Shown: one piece after another, positions 36,220 through 43,443 of the stretch
Layout: each line of letters opens with the position of its first letter
Position numbering within the stretch: the stretch's first letter is position 1
Assembly: GCF_003351025.1 (NCBI RefSeq)
Contig: NZ_QPCG01000002.1
Coordinates: 558,001-622,000, forward strand
From: Mucilaginibacter endophyticus
GTDB taxonomy: Bacteria; Bacteroidota; Bacteroidia; Sphingobacteriales; Sphingobacteriaceae
Direction of reading: 5' to 3'
Length of the DNA: 64,000 nt
Program-made: the position numbers and the translations under genes
Notes under the pieces: generated by a model
What the model was told of the DNA's origin: nothing
Database searches by the model: none
What the model saw: the letters and a program-made list of their open reading frames with translations, nothing else

Positions 36220-37470
36220 TTATTTAAAGATTTGTTGATTGTTGTAAGTTAACAATACTTTGCCTTTTAATTGCTGCCCGATGTAAGGCGAATTTGCAGA
36301 TTTAGATTTGTTATTAGCTGCGGTATATTCCCATTCGGCGTCAGTGTCGAAAACTATAATATTTGCCTTTTCGCCTTCAGCAATAACCGCTGTTTCTACA
36401 CCGAGTATTTCACGGGGATTGATCGACAGTTTTTCAACTATCAACTCGGCAGATAAACCCGCTTTCAAAGCTAAAGAAAAAGCTGTCTGCAGGCCAACTA
36501 TGCCATACTCAGCTACTTCAAACTCCACATCTTTAAATTCAATTTCGTGTGGCGTATGTTGCGATACTATAGCATCTATAGTACCGTCTTCCAGGCCTTT
36601 TATCAATGCGGCAACATCATCGGCAGTACGTAACGGAGGTTTAACTTTGTATAAGCTATCAAAGCCTAATAGGGCCTCGTCAGTTAAAACCAGGTGGTGT
36701 GCGGCAACATCGCAGGTAACTTCAATACCTTTACGCTTAGCCTCGCGAATTAACTCGACCGAACGGGCGGTTGATATCGTAGTAAAGTGGATCCGTGATA
36801 CTGTATATTCAGCGAGGTAAAGATCGCGCGCTACCATCAGTTCTTCGGCCAGAGAAGGGATACCCTTCATGCCCAGCAAAGTACTGATCTCGCCCTCATT
36901 AACTTTAGCTTTACCAGCTATAGCGGTATCTTCCGGATAAGAAAAAACCAGCGCGTCAAAGCCTTGTGCGTACAGCAAAGCCCTTTCCATTAAACCAGCA
37001 TCCTGTACGGGGCGGCTACCGTCAGTAAAGGCCTTAGCTCCGCTTTGATACATATCGTACATTTCGGCGAGGTCTTTTCCTTCGCGTTTTTGAGATATGG
37101 TTCCCAGTGGATAAACATCCACCAAATTACCTTTTGAACGGTTAAGCAGATATTCCACTTCCGATTTGGATTGCACCGGAGGCTGGGTATTCGGCATCAG
37201 TGCTATACCTGTAAAGCCACCCGCCGCGGCAGCAATGGTACCGGAACGGAGGTCTTCTTTGGTTTCAAGGCCCAGCTCGCCTACGTTACAGTTAAGGTCG
37301 AAAAAACCGGGCGAAACATATTTGCCTTCGGCATCAAAAAGTTCGGCGTCGGCTTCAATATCTTCGGCTATTTTGGTGATAACACCATTTTCAATTAAAA
37401 TATCGGCAACTTGTTGATGAAAGGATGATCCGGGATCAAGAATAGTGGCTGATTTGATAAGCAAATTCAT
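36220..37470 (-). CDS. Dihydroorotase-like protein lacking the metal ligands (probably non-catalytic)
   Basis: The protein is 416 residues from the ATG at 37470 (a GTG at 37476 is also possible). It aligns throughout with class I dihydroorotases: FFDLNCNVGELGLETKEDLRSG, ALMPNTQPP, AFTDGSRPVQDAGL, NEGEISTLLGMKGIPSLAEE, KVKPPLRTADDVAALI, GTIDAIVSQHTPHE. However, the HxH metal pair is Asn60-Cys-Asn62. The His of the usual HAED/HCED segment is Tyr178. The His of HVST is Thr231, and the Asp of TDHAPH is Gln304. Only Asp150 of the binuclear zinc site remains. It cannot be an ordinary zinc dihydroorotase. Inactive homologues elsewhere serve as structural partners of aspartate transcarbamoylase, but no pyrB is near here. 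Confidence 0.85.
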   Translation of the reverse strand: MNLLIKSATILDPGSSFHQQVADILIENGVITKIAEDIEADAELFDAEGKYVSPGFFDLNCNVGELGLETKEDLRSGTIAAAAGGFTGIALMPNTQPPVQSKSEVEYLLNRSKGNLVDVYPLGTISQKREGKDLAEMYDMYQSGAKAFTDGSRPVQDAGLMERALLYAQGFDALVFSYPEDTAIAGKAKVNEGEISTLLGMKGIPSLAEELMVARDLYLAEYTVSRIHFTTISTARSVELIREAKRKGIEVTCDVAAHHLVLTDEALLGFDSLYKVKPPLRTADDVAALIKGLEDGTIDAIVSQHTPHEIEFKDVEFEVAEYGIVGLQTAFSLALKAGLSAELIVEKLSINPREILGVETAVIAEGEKANIIVFDTDAEWEYTAANNKSKSANSPYIGQQLKGKVLLTYNNQQIFK

Positions 37471-37502
37471 TAGCACTGCTTTATGTGTGGATTTGAATCG
37501 AA

Positions 37503-39551
37503 CTATACCGCTTGAATAACATCTTGTTTATCAGGCTTATAAAACCTAATTAACAATATTTCTGCAAGCAGGAAGATCAACGCCAAAATTATACAAAGTT
37601 TCCATAATTGTGTGCCAAAATTTGATTCGGTAACAACGCTTTTTAATGAACCGTTACCCGCTGTTAATAAGGGCTTTGCATTTGGCAGTAATTTTTCCAA
37701 ATCTGCTGCCGAAAAATAACTCATGTCAGATTCTGCCCGGTTATCATTAAAAGCAAGCATGGCCAGTGTACTGTCCTGTTTCCGGAGCGAATAAATTCCG
37801 GGAGAGTTTAATTGATCCGAAACATATAACAGTGTACTTCCCTCCTGCTGTTTTACATCAGGAATAATGCTTTGATCGCCTTTAGTAAGTTTAAGCAATT
37901 GTTTTTCGGTAGTTTGGACTGGCGGAACTTCAAAATTTTCGTCGGCGCCGAGGGTATAAAACAAAGGCTGATCATGCCCGCTTAACAAGGCCATCCTGAA
38001 AAGCATCGGTACAAACAAAGCATGCCTTGGCAAACTGCTAAAATCTTCATCAAGCGGCACAGCGCATACATAAACATTTCCTCTTCCGTTACTGTAACCT
38101 GTCCAAAATGGTTCACCGGTAGCCAGGTTCATCAAGCTTTCCTGTTTGGCACCGCTTTTACTTAGCTGATAATATCTTTTAACCAGCGGCAGGTCCGGAT
38201 TTTGAGGGAAATTCTCAAATACGTTTTTAAACACCTGGCTTTGCCTGTTGATAGAGGCTACTTTTACATCCTGGGTCACCAGCTTTTCAGGATACCCCGC
38301 ATTTAATGCCAGCAAAAAAGACTTGTAATTAGCAAGATCGGCATCAGCCGACGGAAATACAACCAGCGTACCTCCTTTCGACACATAAGTTCTTAATTGT
38401 TGAACCAGACCGGTAGCTATCGTTTTAACATCGCTGACAATAACTATGGGATAGGTATTAAGTGCCGCGTAATCAACGTTACCGTCGGCTACCCGGTTTG
38501 CAGCAAAAAAGGCGTCGGAAGCAAAAACCGCCTTCAGATAGGGATTTGGAGTACCGCCGTCTATCAATAAAACAGACATTTGCTGCTTTACATTGAAGCT
38601 GAAATAAAACTGGTTATCAAAGGTAACCGGGTTATCCTGCAATTGAATTTCACCTCGTTGCCACCCAGCTTTTAAGCCCGAAAATGATAAGGTATCGTTT
38701 TGCGCCTCGTGCGAGTTTATGCTGAAGCTTCCAAGCGCTTTTTGTTCCCCGTTGACCAGGATCTTCAATGGAATCTTTTCGGCTTTTTCAGTAGCATAGT
38801 TATGCAGGCGTACAACCAGTTTCTCATTTTCGCCCGGGCGATGTACCGCACTTAGTAGCCAGGCTGAATCTACTGCAACATTAGGCAAATTTCCCGCTTT
38901 AAGTTGAACCAGATTAACTGAGATGTTACTATCAATTTTTACAGGTTTATCATTTTTATTTTTCTGGAAATCAGAAATGATGAAGATCGATTTTAACCCG
39001 TCCGCTTGATTTTCCAATAAGTTTTCCTGCCTGCTGACTACCTGTTGCAGGTTTCGGCTTTGCGGACTAAGCTTTACCGCATCTACAGCATCATTAAATT
39101 CATCGCGGCTCAGCAGTCGTTGATGTTTACCTTCAAAATCCTGCGTGAGCAATTGGAACCGGTCATTGATATTGTAGGCCGAAGCTATTTCCTTGGCCCT
39201 CCGTTTAGCTTCATCAAGTAATGAACCTTCGCGGTTAAGCGTTTGCATGGAGTATGAATTATCCACAAATATGCTAATCACTTGTTGTTTCCCCGTGTTA
39301 GCGTTCTGAGCACCGGGAATATAAGGGCGGGCAAACGCCAGGATCAGGAACAGCAAAGCAAGTAAACGCGAAGCCAGGACCAGCCGCTCTTTTAAATTGC
39401 GACGTGATGCCTGCTGCTCCTGTACCTCCTTTAAAAACTGAACATTACTGAAGTATACTTTTTTGTACTTACGAAAGTTGAACAGGTGGATCACAACCGG
39501 TATAGCGAGGCTCAATAACGCGAATAAAAAAGCAGGATATAAAAAATACAT
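37503..39551 (-). CDS. BatA-domain membrane protein with VWA-like region
   Basis: The 682-residue protein begins with the BatA N-terminal hairpin MYFLYPAFLFALLSLAIPVVIHLFNFRKYKKVYFSNVQFLKEV. A second helix (LVLASRLLALLFLILAFARPYIPG) follows, then a von Willebrand A-like region starting ISIFVDNSYSMQTLNREGSLLDEAK, with the DxSxS metal site varied to DNSYS. A class I glutamine-amidotransferase-like strand VSDVKTIATGLVQQLRTYVSKGGTLVVFPSADADL lies in the middle. A final membrane helix is at about 655-675. It heads the operon with the dihydroorotase-like gene. Confidence 0.82.
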   Translation of the reverse strand: MYFLYPAFLFALLSLAIPVVIHLFNFRKYKKVYFSNVQFLKEVQEQQASRRNLKERLVLASRLLALLFLILAFARPYIPGAQNANTGKQQVISIFVDNSYSMQTLNREGSLLDEAKRRAKEIASAYNINDRFQLLTQDFEGKHQRLLSRDEFNDAVDAVKLSPQSRNLQQVVSRQENLLENQADGLKSIFIISDFQKNKNDKPVKIDSNISVNLVQLKAGNLPNVAVDSAWLLSAVHRPGENEKLVVRLHNYATEKAEKIPLKILVNGEQKALGSFSINSHEAQNDTLSFSGLKAGWQRGEIQLQDNPVTFDNQFYFSFNVKQQMSVLLIDGGTPNPYLKAVFASDAFFAANRVADGNVDYAALNTYPIVIVSDVKTIATGLVQQLRTYVSKGGTLVVFPSADADLANYKSFLLALNAGYPEKLVTQDVKVASINRQSQVFKNVFENFPQNPDLPLVKRYYQLSKSGAKQESLMNLATGEPFWTGYSNGRGNVYVCAVPLDEDFSSLPRHALFVPMLFRMALLSGHDQPLFYTLGADENFEVPPVQTTEKQLLKLTKGDQSIIPDVKQQEGSTLLYVSDQLNSPGIYSLRKQDSTLAMLAFNDNRAESDMSYFSAADLEKLLPNAKPLLTAGNGSLKSVVTESNFGTQLWKLCIILALIFLLAEILLIRFYKPDKQDVIQAV

Positions 39552-39655
39552 ATTTTATATAGGTGGTTGTGCTATTTACAAATGTGGTAATTAATTTTTT
39601 AAATATGCAGCTATGGTGATTTCATTTAAACTGCGGGATATTTCTATTAATAGTA

Positions 39656-39692
39656 ATCGTTTAAAGCGATAACATTATTATCGATAAACGAT
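39656..39692. promoter_or_regulatory. Nested inverted repeat upstream of the aldo/keto reductase gene, operator-like
   Basis: ATCGTTTA (39656-39663) pairs with TAAACGAT (39685-39692), and inside it CGATAA (39667-39672) pairs with TTATCG (39678-39683). It lies in the 205-bp divergent gap, 28 bases upstream of the -7 box. It could be a repressor or activator site for one or both genes. Confidence 0.45.
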
Positions 39693-39719
39693 AGCACTTT
39701 CAAATAATGTTTAAATAAA

Positions 39720-39727
39720 TATATTTG
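39720..39727 (+). promoter_or_regulatory. -7 promoter box of the aldo/keto reductase gene
   Basis: TATATTTG matches TAnnTTTG, 29 bases before the ATG at 39757. Confidence 0.5.
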
Positions 39728-39756
39728 GTGCATACAACAACAATCTACTCTTAAAA

Positions 39757-40752
39757 ATGGAATACAGAAAATTAGGCGAAAGTAAACTAAGCGTATCGGC
39801 AATAACCTTTGGTGCATGGGCAGCAGGAGGCTGGATGTGGGGCGGCAATGACGACCAGGAAGCTATTGATGCTATGCGTGCTGCTTATGATCACGGAATA
39901 ACTTCAATTGATACAGCCCCCGTTTACGGACAGGGCAAAAGCGAAGAACTTGTTGGCAAAGCCATCAAAGATTTCCCTCGCGATAAAGTGCAGATACTTA
40001 CTAAATACGGCTTGCGCTGGGACCTTGCCAAAGGCGAATTCTTTTTTAAAAGCAAGGATAATAACGGTAAGGACATCGATGTTTATCGATACGCTGGTAA
40101 AGACAGCATTATTGCCGAGTGCGAAAGCAGCCTAAAACGTCTTGGCACCGATTATATCGACTTGTACCAGATCCATTGGTCGGACAAAACCACTCCTATC
40201 GAGGAAACCATGGAAGCAATTTTACGCTTGAAAGAACAGGGTAAGATCCGTGAGGCCGGTGTTTGTAATAATGATGTAAGCCAAATGCAAACCGCAGCAA
40301 AGACCATTAAACTGGCTGCAAACCAGGTTCCCGTCAGCATGGTTAACCGCGATATTGAGGATGAGCTGATCCCTTATTGTATTGAGAGCAGGAAAGCTAT
40401 TTTGGCTTACAGTCCGCTTGAACGCGGCTTACTTACCGGCAAAATGAAAGCGGGCCAAAATTTCGGCGAAGGTGATCATCGTGCAGGCGTTAAATATTTC
40501 AAGGATCAGAACATCGAAAGTACCAATGCTTTCCTTGCCAAAATAAAACCGTTAGCCGACGAAAAAGGCGCTACGCTTGGGCAATTGGTAATCCGCTGGA
40601 CAATTAATCATCCTGGTATAACCGTGGCCCTGGTTGGAGCCCGTAATGCCGAGCAATCTGTTCAAAATGCAAAGGCCATCAACATTCATATTAATGGCGA
40701 AGAAATGGAATTCATCAATAACCAGTTGAGTGACCTGGTAATTGTTGGATAA
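39757..40752 (+). CDS. Aldo/keto reductase
   Basis: The 331-residue TIM-barrel oxidoreductase uses NADPH. The catalytic tetrad is visible as Asp and Tyr in SIDTAPVYGQGKSEELVG, Lys in QILTKYG, and His in LYQIHWSDKTTPIEETMEAI. AVCNNDVSQMQ-like sequence (AGVCNNDVSQMQ) and the cofactor-binding stretch ALVGARNAEQSVQNAKAI follow. It belongs to the branch of YajO/Tas-like reductases. The substrate is unknown. It has its own promoter and is followed 29 bp later by the dipeptidase gene. Confidence 0.88.
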   Translation: MEYRKLGESKLSVSAITFGAWAAGGWMWGGNDDQEAIDAMRAAYDHGITSIDTAPVYGQGKSEELVGKAIKDFPRDKVQILTKYGLRWDLAKGEFFFKSKDNNGKDIDVYRYAGKDSIIAECESSLKRLGTDYIDLYQIHWSDKTTPIEETMEAILRLKEQGKIREAGVCNNDVSQMQTAAKTIKLAANQVPVSMVNRDIEDELIPYCIESRKAILAYSPLERGLLTGKMKAGQNFGEGDHRAGVKYFKDQNIESTNAFLAKIKPLADEKGATLGQLVIRWTINHPGITVALVGARNAEQSVQNAKAINIHINGEEMEFINNQLSDLVIVG

Positions 40753-40781
40753 TTCAGCAATCAATTTCCCTATCTTCCATT

Positions 40782-41957
40782 ATGAAAAAATCGCTGCTAT
40801 TCTTCCCTTTAATGCTGGCGTTGAGATTATCAGCCCAAAATGCTCAGCAAATACATCAAAAGGCTATTTTAATTGATACGCATAATGATGTTATTTCAAA
40901 CGAGCTGATAACAGGCGCTGACCTGGGTAAACAACAAAGTGAAGGAAATTTTGATTTGATTCGCGCTAAAGAAGGAGGCCTCGATGCTCAGATTTTTTCT
41001 ATCTGGTGTGGCGAGAGTTATGGCAAAGGAACAGCGTTTGCTTTTGCCAACCGGGAAATTGATTCGTTATACGCGCTTATCAAACGCAACCCCGATAAAA
41101 TAGCCCTTGTTCGTAACACAACCGAACTGAAGAAAACAGTTGCTGCGAAAAAACTTGCCGCGTTGATAGGCGTTGAGGGCGGCCACATGATTGAGGACAG
41201 GATAGATTACATTGACAGCCTGGCAAAACGGGGAATGCGTTACCTCACACTAACCTGGAACAATAGCACTTCATGGGCAACTTCGGCACGCGACGAGGTC
41301 ACTAAAAAAGACAGCCTGACACATTTAGGTCTAACAGATTATGGCAAGCAAATAGTAAAGCACCTGAATGATCTTGGCGTTATGGTTGATGTATCACATG
41401 TTGGTGAACGCACTTTTTATGATGTGCTGGCAACTACATCAAAACCTGTTATAGCCTCACATAGTTGTGCCTATAGCATTGACCCTAACCGCCGTAATTT
41501 AAAAGATGATCAACTGAAAGCGCTGGCAAAAAATGGCGGCGTGGTATGCATTAATTTTTATAGTGGTTTTGTTGATAGCACCTATACACCAAAAGTGCTT
41601 AAGTTTTTGGCCCAACACAAGGCAGAACTCGACTCATTGACAAAAGTTTACCATGATGTCGATCTGGCCAATATCAGGATAAATGCCTTGTACAAAACCG
41701 AATCGGACAGACTAAGGCCGCCACTTGACCTGCTAATTAAACACATTGATTATATAGTAAAACTTATTGGGGTTGACTACGTAGGAATAGGATCAGATTT
41801 TGACGGCGCCGAATCCTATCCCCTGGGATTGAATAGTGTTGCCGATTATCCTAAAATAACCGAAGCATTGCTAAAGATGGGCTATACTCAAAAGGATATT
41901 GATAAAATATTGGGAGGTAACGTAATGCGGGTGCTCGCAGCAAACACGGGCAAATGA
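40782..41957 (+). CDS. Exported membrane dipeptidase, M19 family
   Basis: The 391-residue protein has a signal peptide (KKSLLFFPLMLALRLSAQ). The zinc-site motifs of renal-type dipeptidases are in order: LIDTHNDVISNEL, LIGVEGGHMIEDRIDYIDSLAKRGMRYLTLTWNN, MVDVSHVGERTFYDVLATT, VIASHSCAYSIDPNRRNLKDDQ, and VGIGSDFDGAESYPLG. It cleaves dipeptides, often with broad specificity that includes D-amino acids. It should act in the periplasm. Confidence 0.93.
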   Translation: MKKSLLFFPLMLALRLSAQNAQQIHQKAILIDTHNDVISNELITGADLGKQQSEGNFDLIRAKEGGLDAQIFSIWCGESYGKGTAFAFANREIDSLYALIKRNPDKIALVRNTTELKKTVAAKKLAALIGVEGGHMIEDRIDYIDSLAKRGMRYLTLTWNNSTSWATSARDEVTKKDSLTHLGLTDYGKQIVKHLNDLGVMVDVSHVGERTFYDVLATTSKPVIASHSCAYSIDPNRRNLKDDQLKALAKNGGVVCINFYSGFVDSTYTPKVLKFLAQHKAELDSLTKVYHDVDLANIRINALYKTESDRLRPPLDLLIKHIDYIVKLIGVDYVGIGSDFDGAESYPLGLNSVADYPKITEALLKMGYTQKDIDKILGGNVMRVLAANTGK

Positions 41958-41981
41958 TGTCACTTTGTTGACGATATGCGC

Positions 41982-42012
41982 TTTGCCTTATGCGCTTAAA
42001 ATCGTAAATTCG
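41982..42012 (+). promoter_or_regulatory. Probable -33/-7 promoter of trxB
   Basis: TTTG (41982-41985), a 19-base spacer, then TAAATTCG (42005-42012), one mismatch from TAnnTTTG. It lies 18 bases before the ATG at 42031 and inside an upstream in-frame extension, so it also argues for that ATG. Confidence 0.45.
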
Positions 42013-42030
42013 CAACTCATTTATAATAAA

Positions 42031-42987
42031 ATGTCTCAAGAAACTGAACACGTAAAATGTCTGATCATTGGATCAGGTCCTGCAGGTTACACTGCAGCTA
42101 TATATGCTTCCCGTGCTGATCTTAAACCTGTTATGTACACCGGTTTACTGGCAGGTGGTCAGCTTACACAAACTACCGAAGTTGAAAATTTCCCTGGATA
42201 CCCACAAGGAATTATGGGCCCGGAGTTGATGGAAGATTTCCGTAAACAGGCTGAACGCCTGGGTACCGAAATCCGTTTTGGTTATGTAAGTTCTGTTGAT
42301 TTTTCGAGCCTGCCTCATAAAGTTGTAGTAGATGATGTAAAAACCATCACTGCTGATACTGTAATTATCTCAACTGGCGCTTCGGCTAAATGGCTTGGCT
42401 TAGAGTCAGAGCAAAAATACAGCGGTTTTGGTGTTTCTGCCTGTGCTGTTTGCGATGGCTTTTTCTTTAAAGGTCAGGATGTAGCTATTGTTGGTGCCGG
42501 TGATACCGCTGCCGAAGAAGCTACCTACTTAGCAAAATTGGCCCGCAAGGTATACATGATTGTCCGCAGGGACGAGTTCCGCGCTTCAAAAGCGATGGTT
42601 CACCGTGTATTGAACACTCCTAACATTGAAATTTTATATAATACCGAAACCAAAGAAATTTTAGGTGATGGCCAAAGTGTTACCGGAGTTAAAGTGATCA
42701 ATAACCAAACCAATGCCGAAACGGATCTTGATGTTACAGGTTTCTTCGTAGCAATTGGTCACCACCCTAATACCGATATCTTTAAAGGCTGGTTACACAT
42801 GGACGAAACCGGTTACATCATTACCCGTCCGGGTTCGACCGAAACCAACGTTGAAGGCGTATTTTGTGCTGGCGATGCCCAGGATCACATTTACCGTCAG
42901 GCTGTAACGGCAGCGGGCACCGGTTGTATGGCCGCCATTGACGCAGAGCGTTATCTGGCAGCTAAAGAGCATGTGGTAACAGCTTAA
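42031..42987 (+). CDS. trxB: Thioredoxin reductase
   Basis: The 318-residue flavoenzyme reduces thioredoxin with NADPH. The FAD-binding loop is IIGSGPAGYTAAIYASRA (about residues 12-29), and the redox Cys pair is Cys138-Ala-Val-Cys141 in SACAVCDGFFF. The NADPH-binding loop is VAIVGAGDTAAEEATYLA, and the second FAD motif is GVFCAGDAQDHIYRQAVTAAGTGCMAAIDAERYL. A TTG at 41965 would add 22 unrelated residues and is rejected. A GAGATTAG-type arm and a strong terminator follow. Confidence 0.95.
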   Translation: MSQETEHVKCLIIGSGPAGYTAAIYASRADLKPVMYTGLLAGGQLTQTTEVENFPGYPQGIMGPELMEDFRKQAERLGTEIRFGYVSSVDFSSLPHKVVVDDVKTITADTVIISTGASAKWLGLESEQKYSGFGVSACAVCDGFFFKGQDVAIVGAGDTAAEEATYLAKLARKVYMIVRRDEFRASKAMVHRVLNTPNIEILYNTETKEILGDGQSVTGVKVINNQTNAETDLDVTGFFVAIGHHPNTDIFKGWLHMDETGYIITRPGSTETNVEGVFCAGDAQDHIYRQAVTAAGTGCMAAIDAERYLAAKEHVVTA

Positions 42988-42994
42988 TTAATGG

Positions 42995-43021
42995 TTAGAG
43001 ATTGGAGGTAAGAGATTAGTT
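42995..43021 (+). repeat. GAGATTAG-type arm after trxB
   Basis: It starts 8 bases after the stop with TTAGAGATTGGAGG (exact copy at 12397-12410) and ends AGAGATTAGTT (exact copies at 12420-12430 and 34149-34159). There is no right arm nearby. The closest partner in opposite orientation is at 46561-46587. Confidence 0.6.
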
Positions 43022-43031
43022 TCTTAGCCTC

Positions 43032-43063
43032 AAAAAGCGATAGTTAACACTATCGCTTTTTTT
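43032..43063 (+). terminator. Intrinsic terminator of trxB
   Basis: AAAAAGCGATAGT (43032-43044) pairs perfectly with ACTATCGCTTTTT (43049-43061) around TAAC. A T-tract of seven ends it. Confidence 0.92.
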
Positions 43064-43097
43064 ATTAGGGCCAATTATCATTCATCAAACTTTCGGC

Positions 43098-43216
43098 ACT
43101 TGCGTTAGGGATGGCAGCGGATACCGGCCAAGTGGCTAAGGCCCTGTGCAGTATGAGCGTACAGCCCGGGCCGCAGGCAACGCCCAAATTCAGAACCGGG
43201 ATTTGGGGCGATTTTC
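43098..43216 (+). ncRNA. Candidate structured RNA, possibly Flavo-1-like
   Basis: This GC-rich island has no ORF on either strand but a strong fold. An outer stem GCGTT (43102-43106) with AACGC (43179-43183) is extended by GCGG (43117-43120) with CCGC (43171-43174). Inside are two hairpins: GGCC (43126-43129) with GGCC (43140-43143), and CTGT (43144-43147) with ACAG (43161-43164). A 9-bp hairpin CGCCCAAAT / ATTTGGGGCG with one bulge follows at 43181-43210, ending in ATTTTC, and looks like a terminator that would compete with the outer stem. The phrases GCGTTAGGGAT and ACAGCCCG, then AACGCC, resemble what I recall of the Bacteroidetes Flavo-1 RNA, but this was not tested. The rest of the 456-bp gap (43217-43443) shows nothing I can name. 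Confidence 0.55.
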
Positions 43217-43443
43217 GTATGCACGGTATTTTACTTTGAATACTGTTGTCTAAATTCGTATCAAACGCGTACAAGGTTCTTTTGAATTTACTTAGAGCAT
43301 TCTGCTAATTCAAGTAATTATGCAAATTCGAGTTCAGACAAATACCTAATGAATTATTGAACAAACTTTTTACTCGTCAAAGCTTTTTATATTTTTTTAA
43401 AAAGTTTTATCTTACGGGCTCACACTAACCTGATTGATAAATT

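Noticed and set aside
37480..37505. tRNA-like TTTGAATCGAAC near the pyrC-like start
   Set aside because: It resembles a T-arm, but no acceptor, D or anticodon stems can be built around it.
41965..42030. 22-residue N-terminal extension of TrxB
   Set aside because: It starts with TTG, is unlike any TrxB and overlaps the probable promoter.
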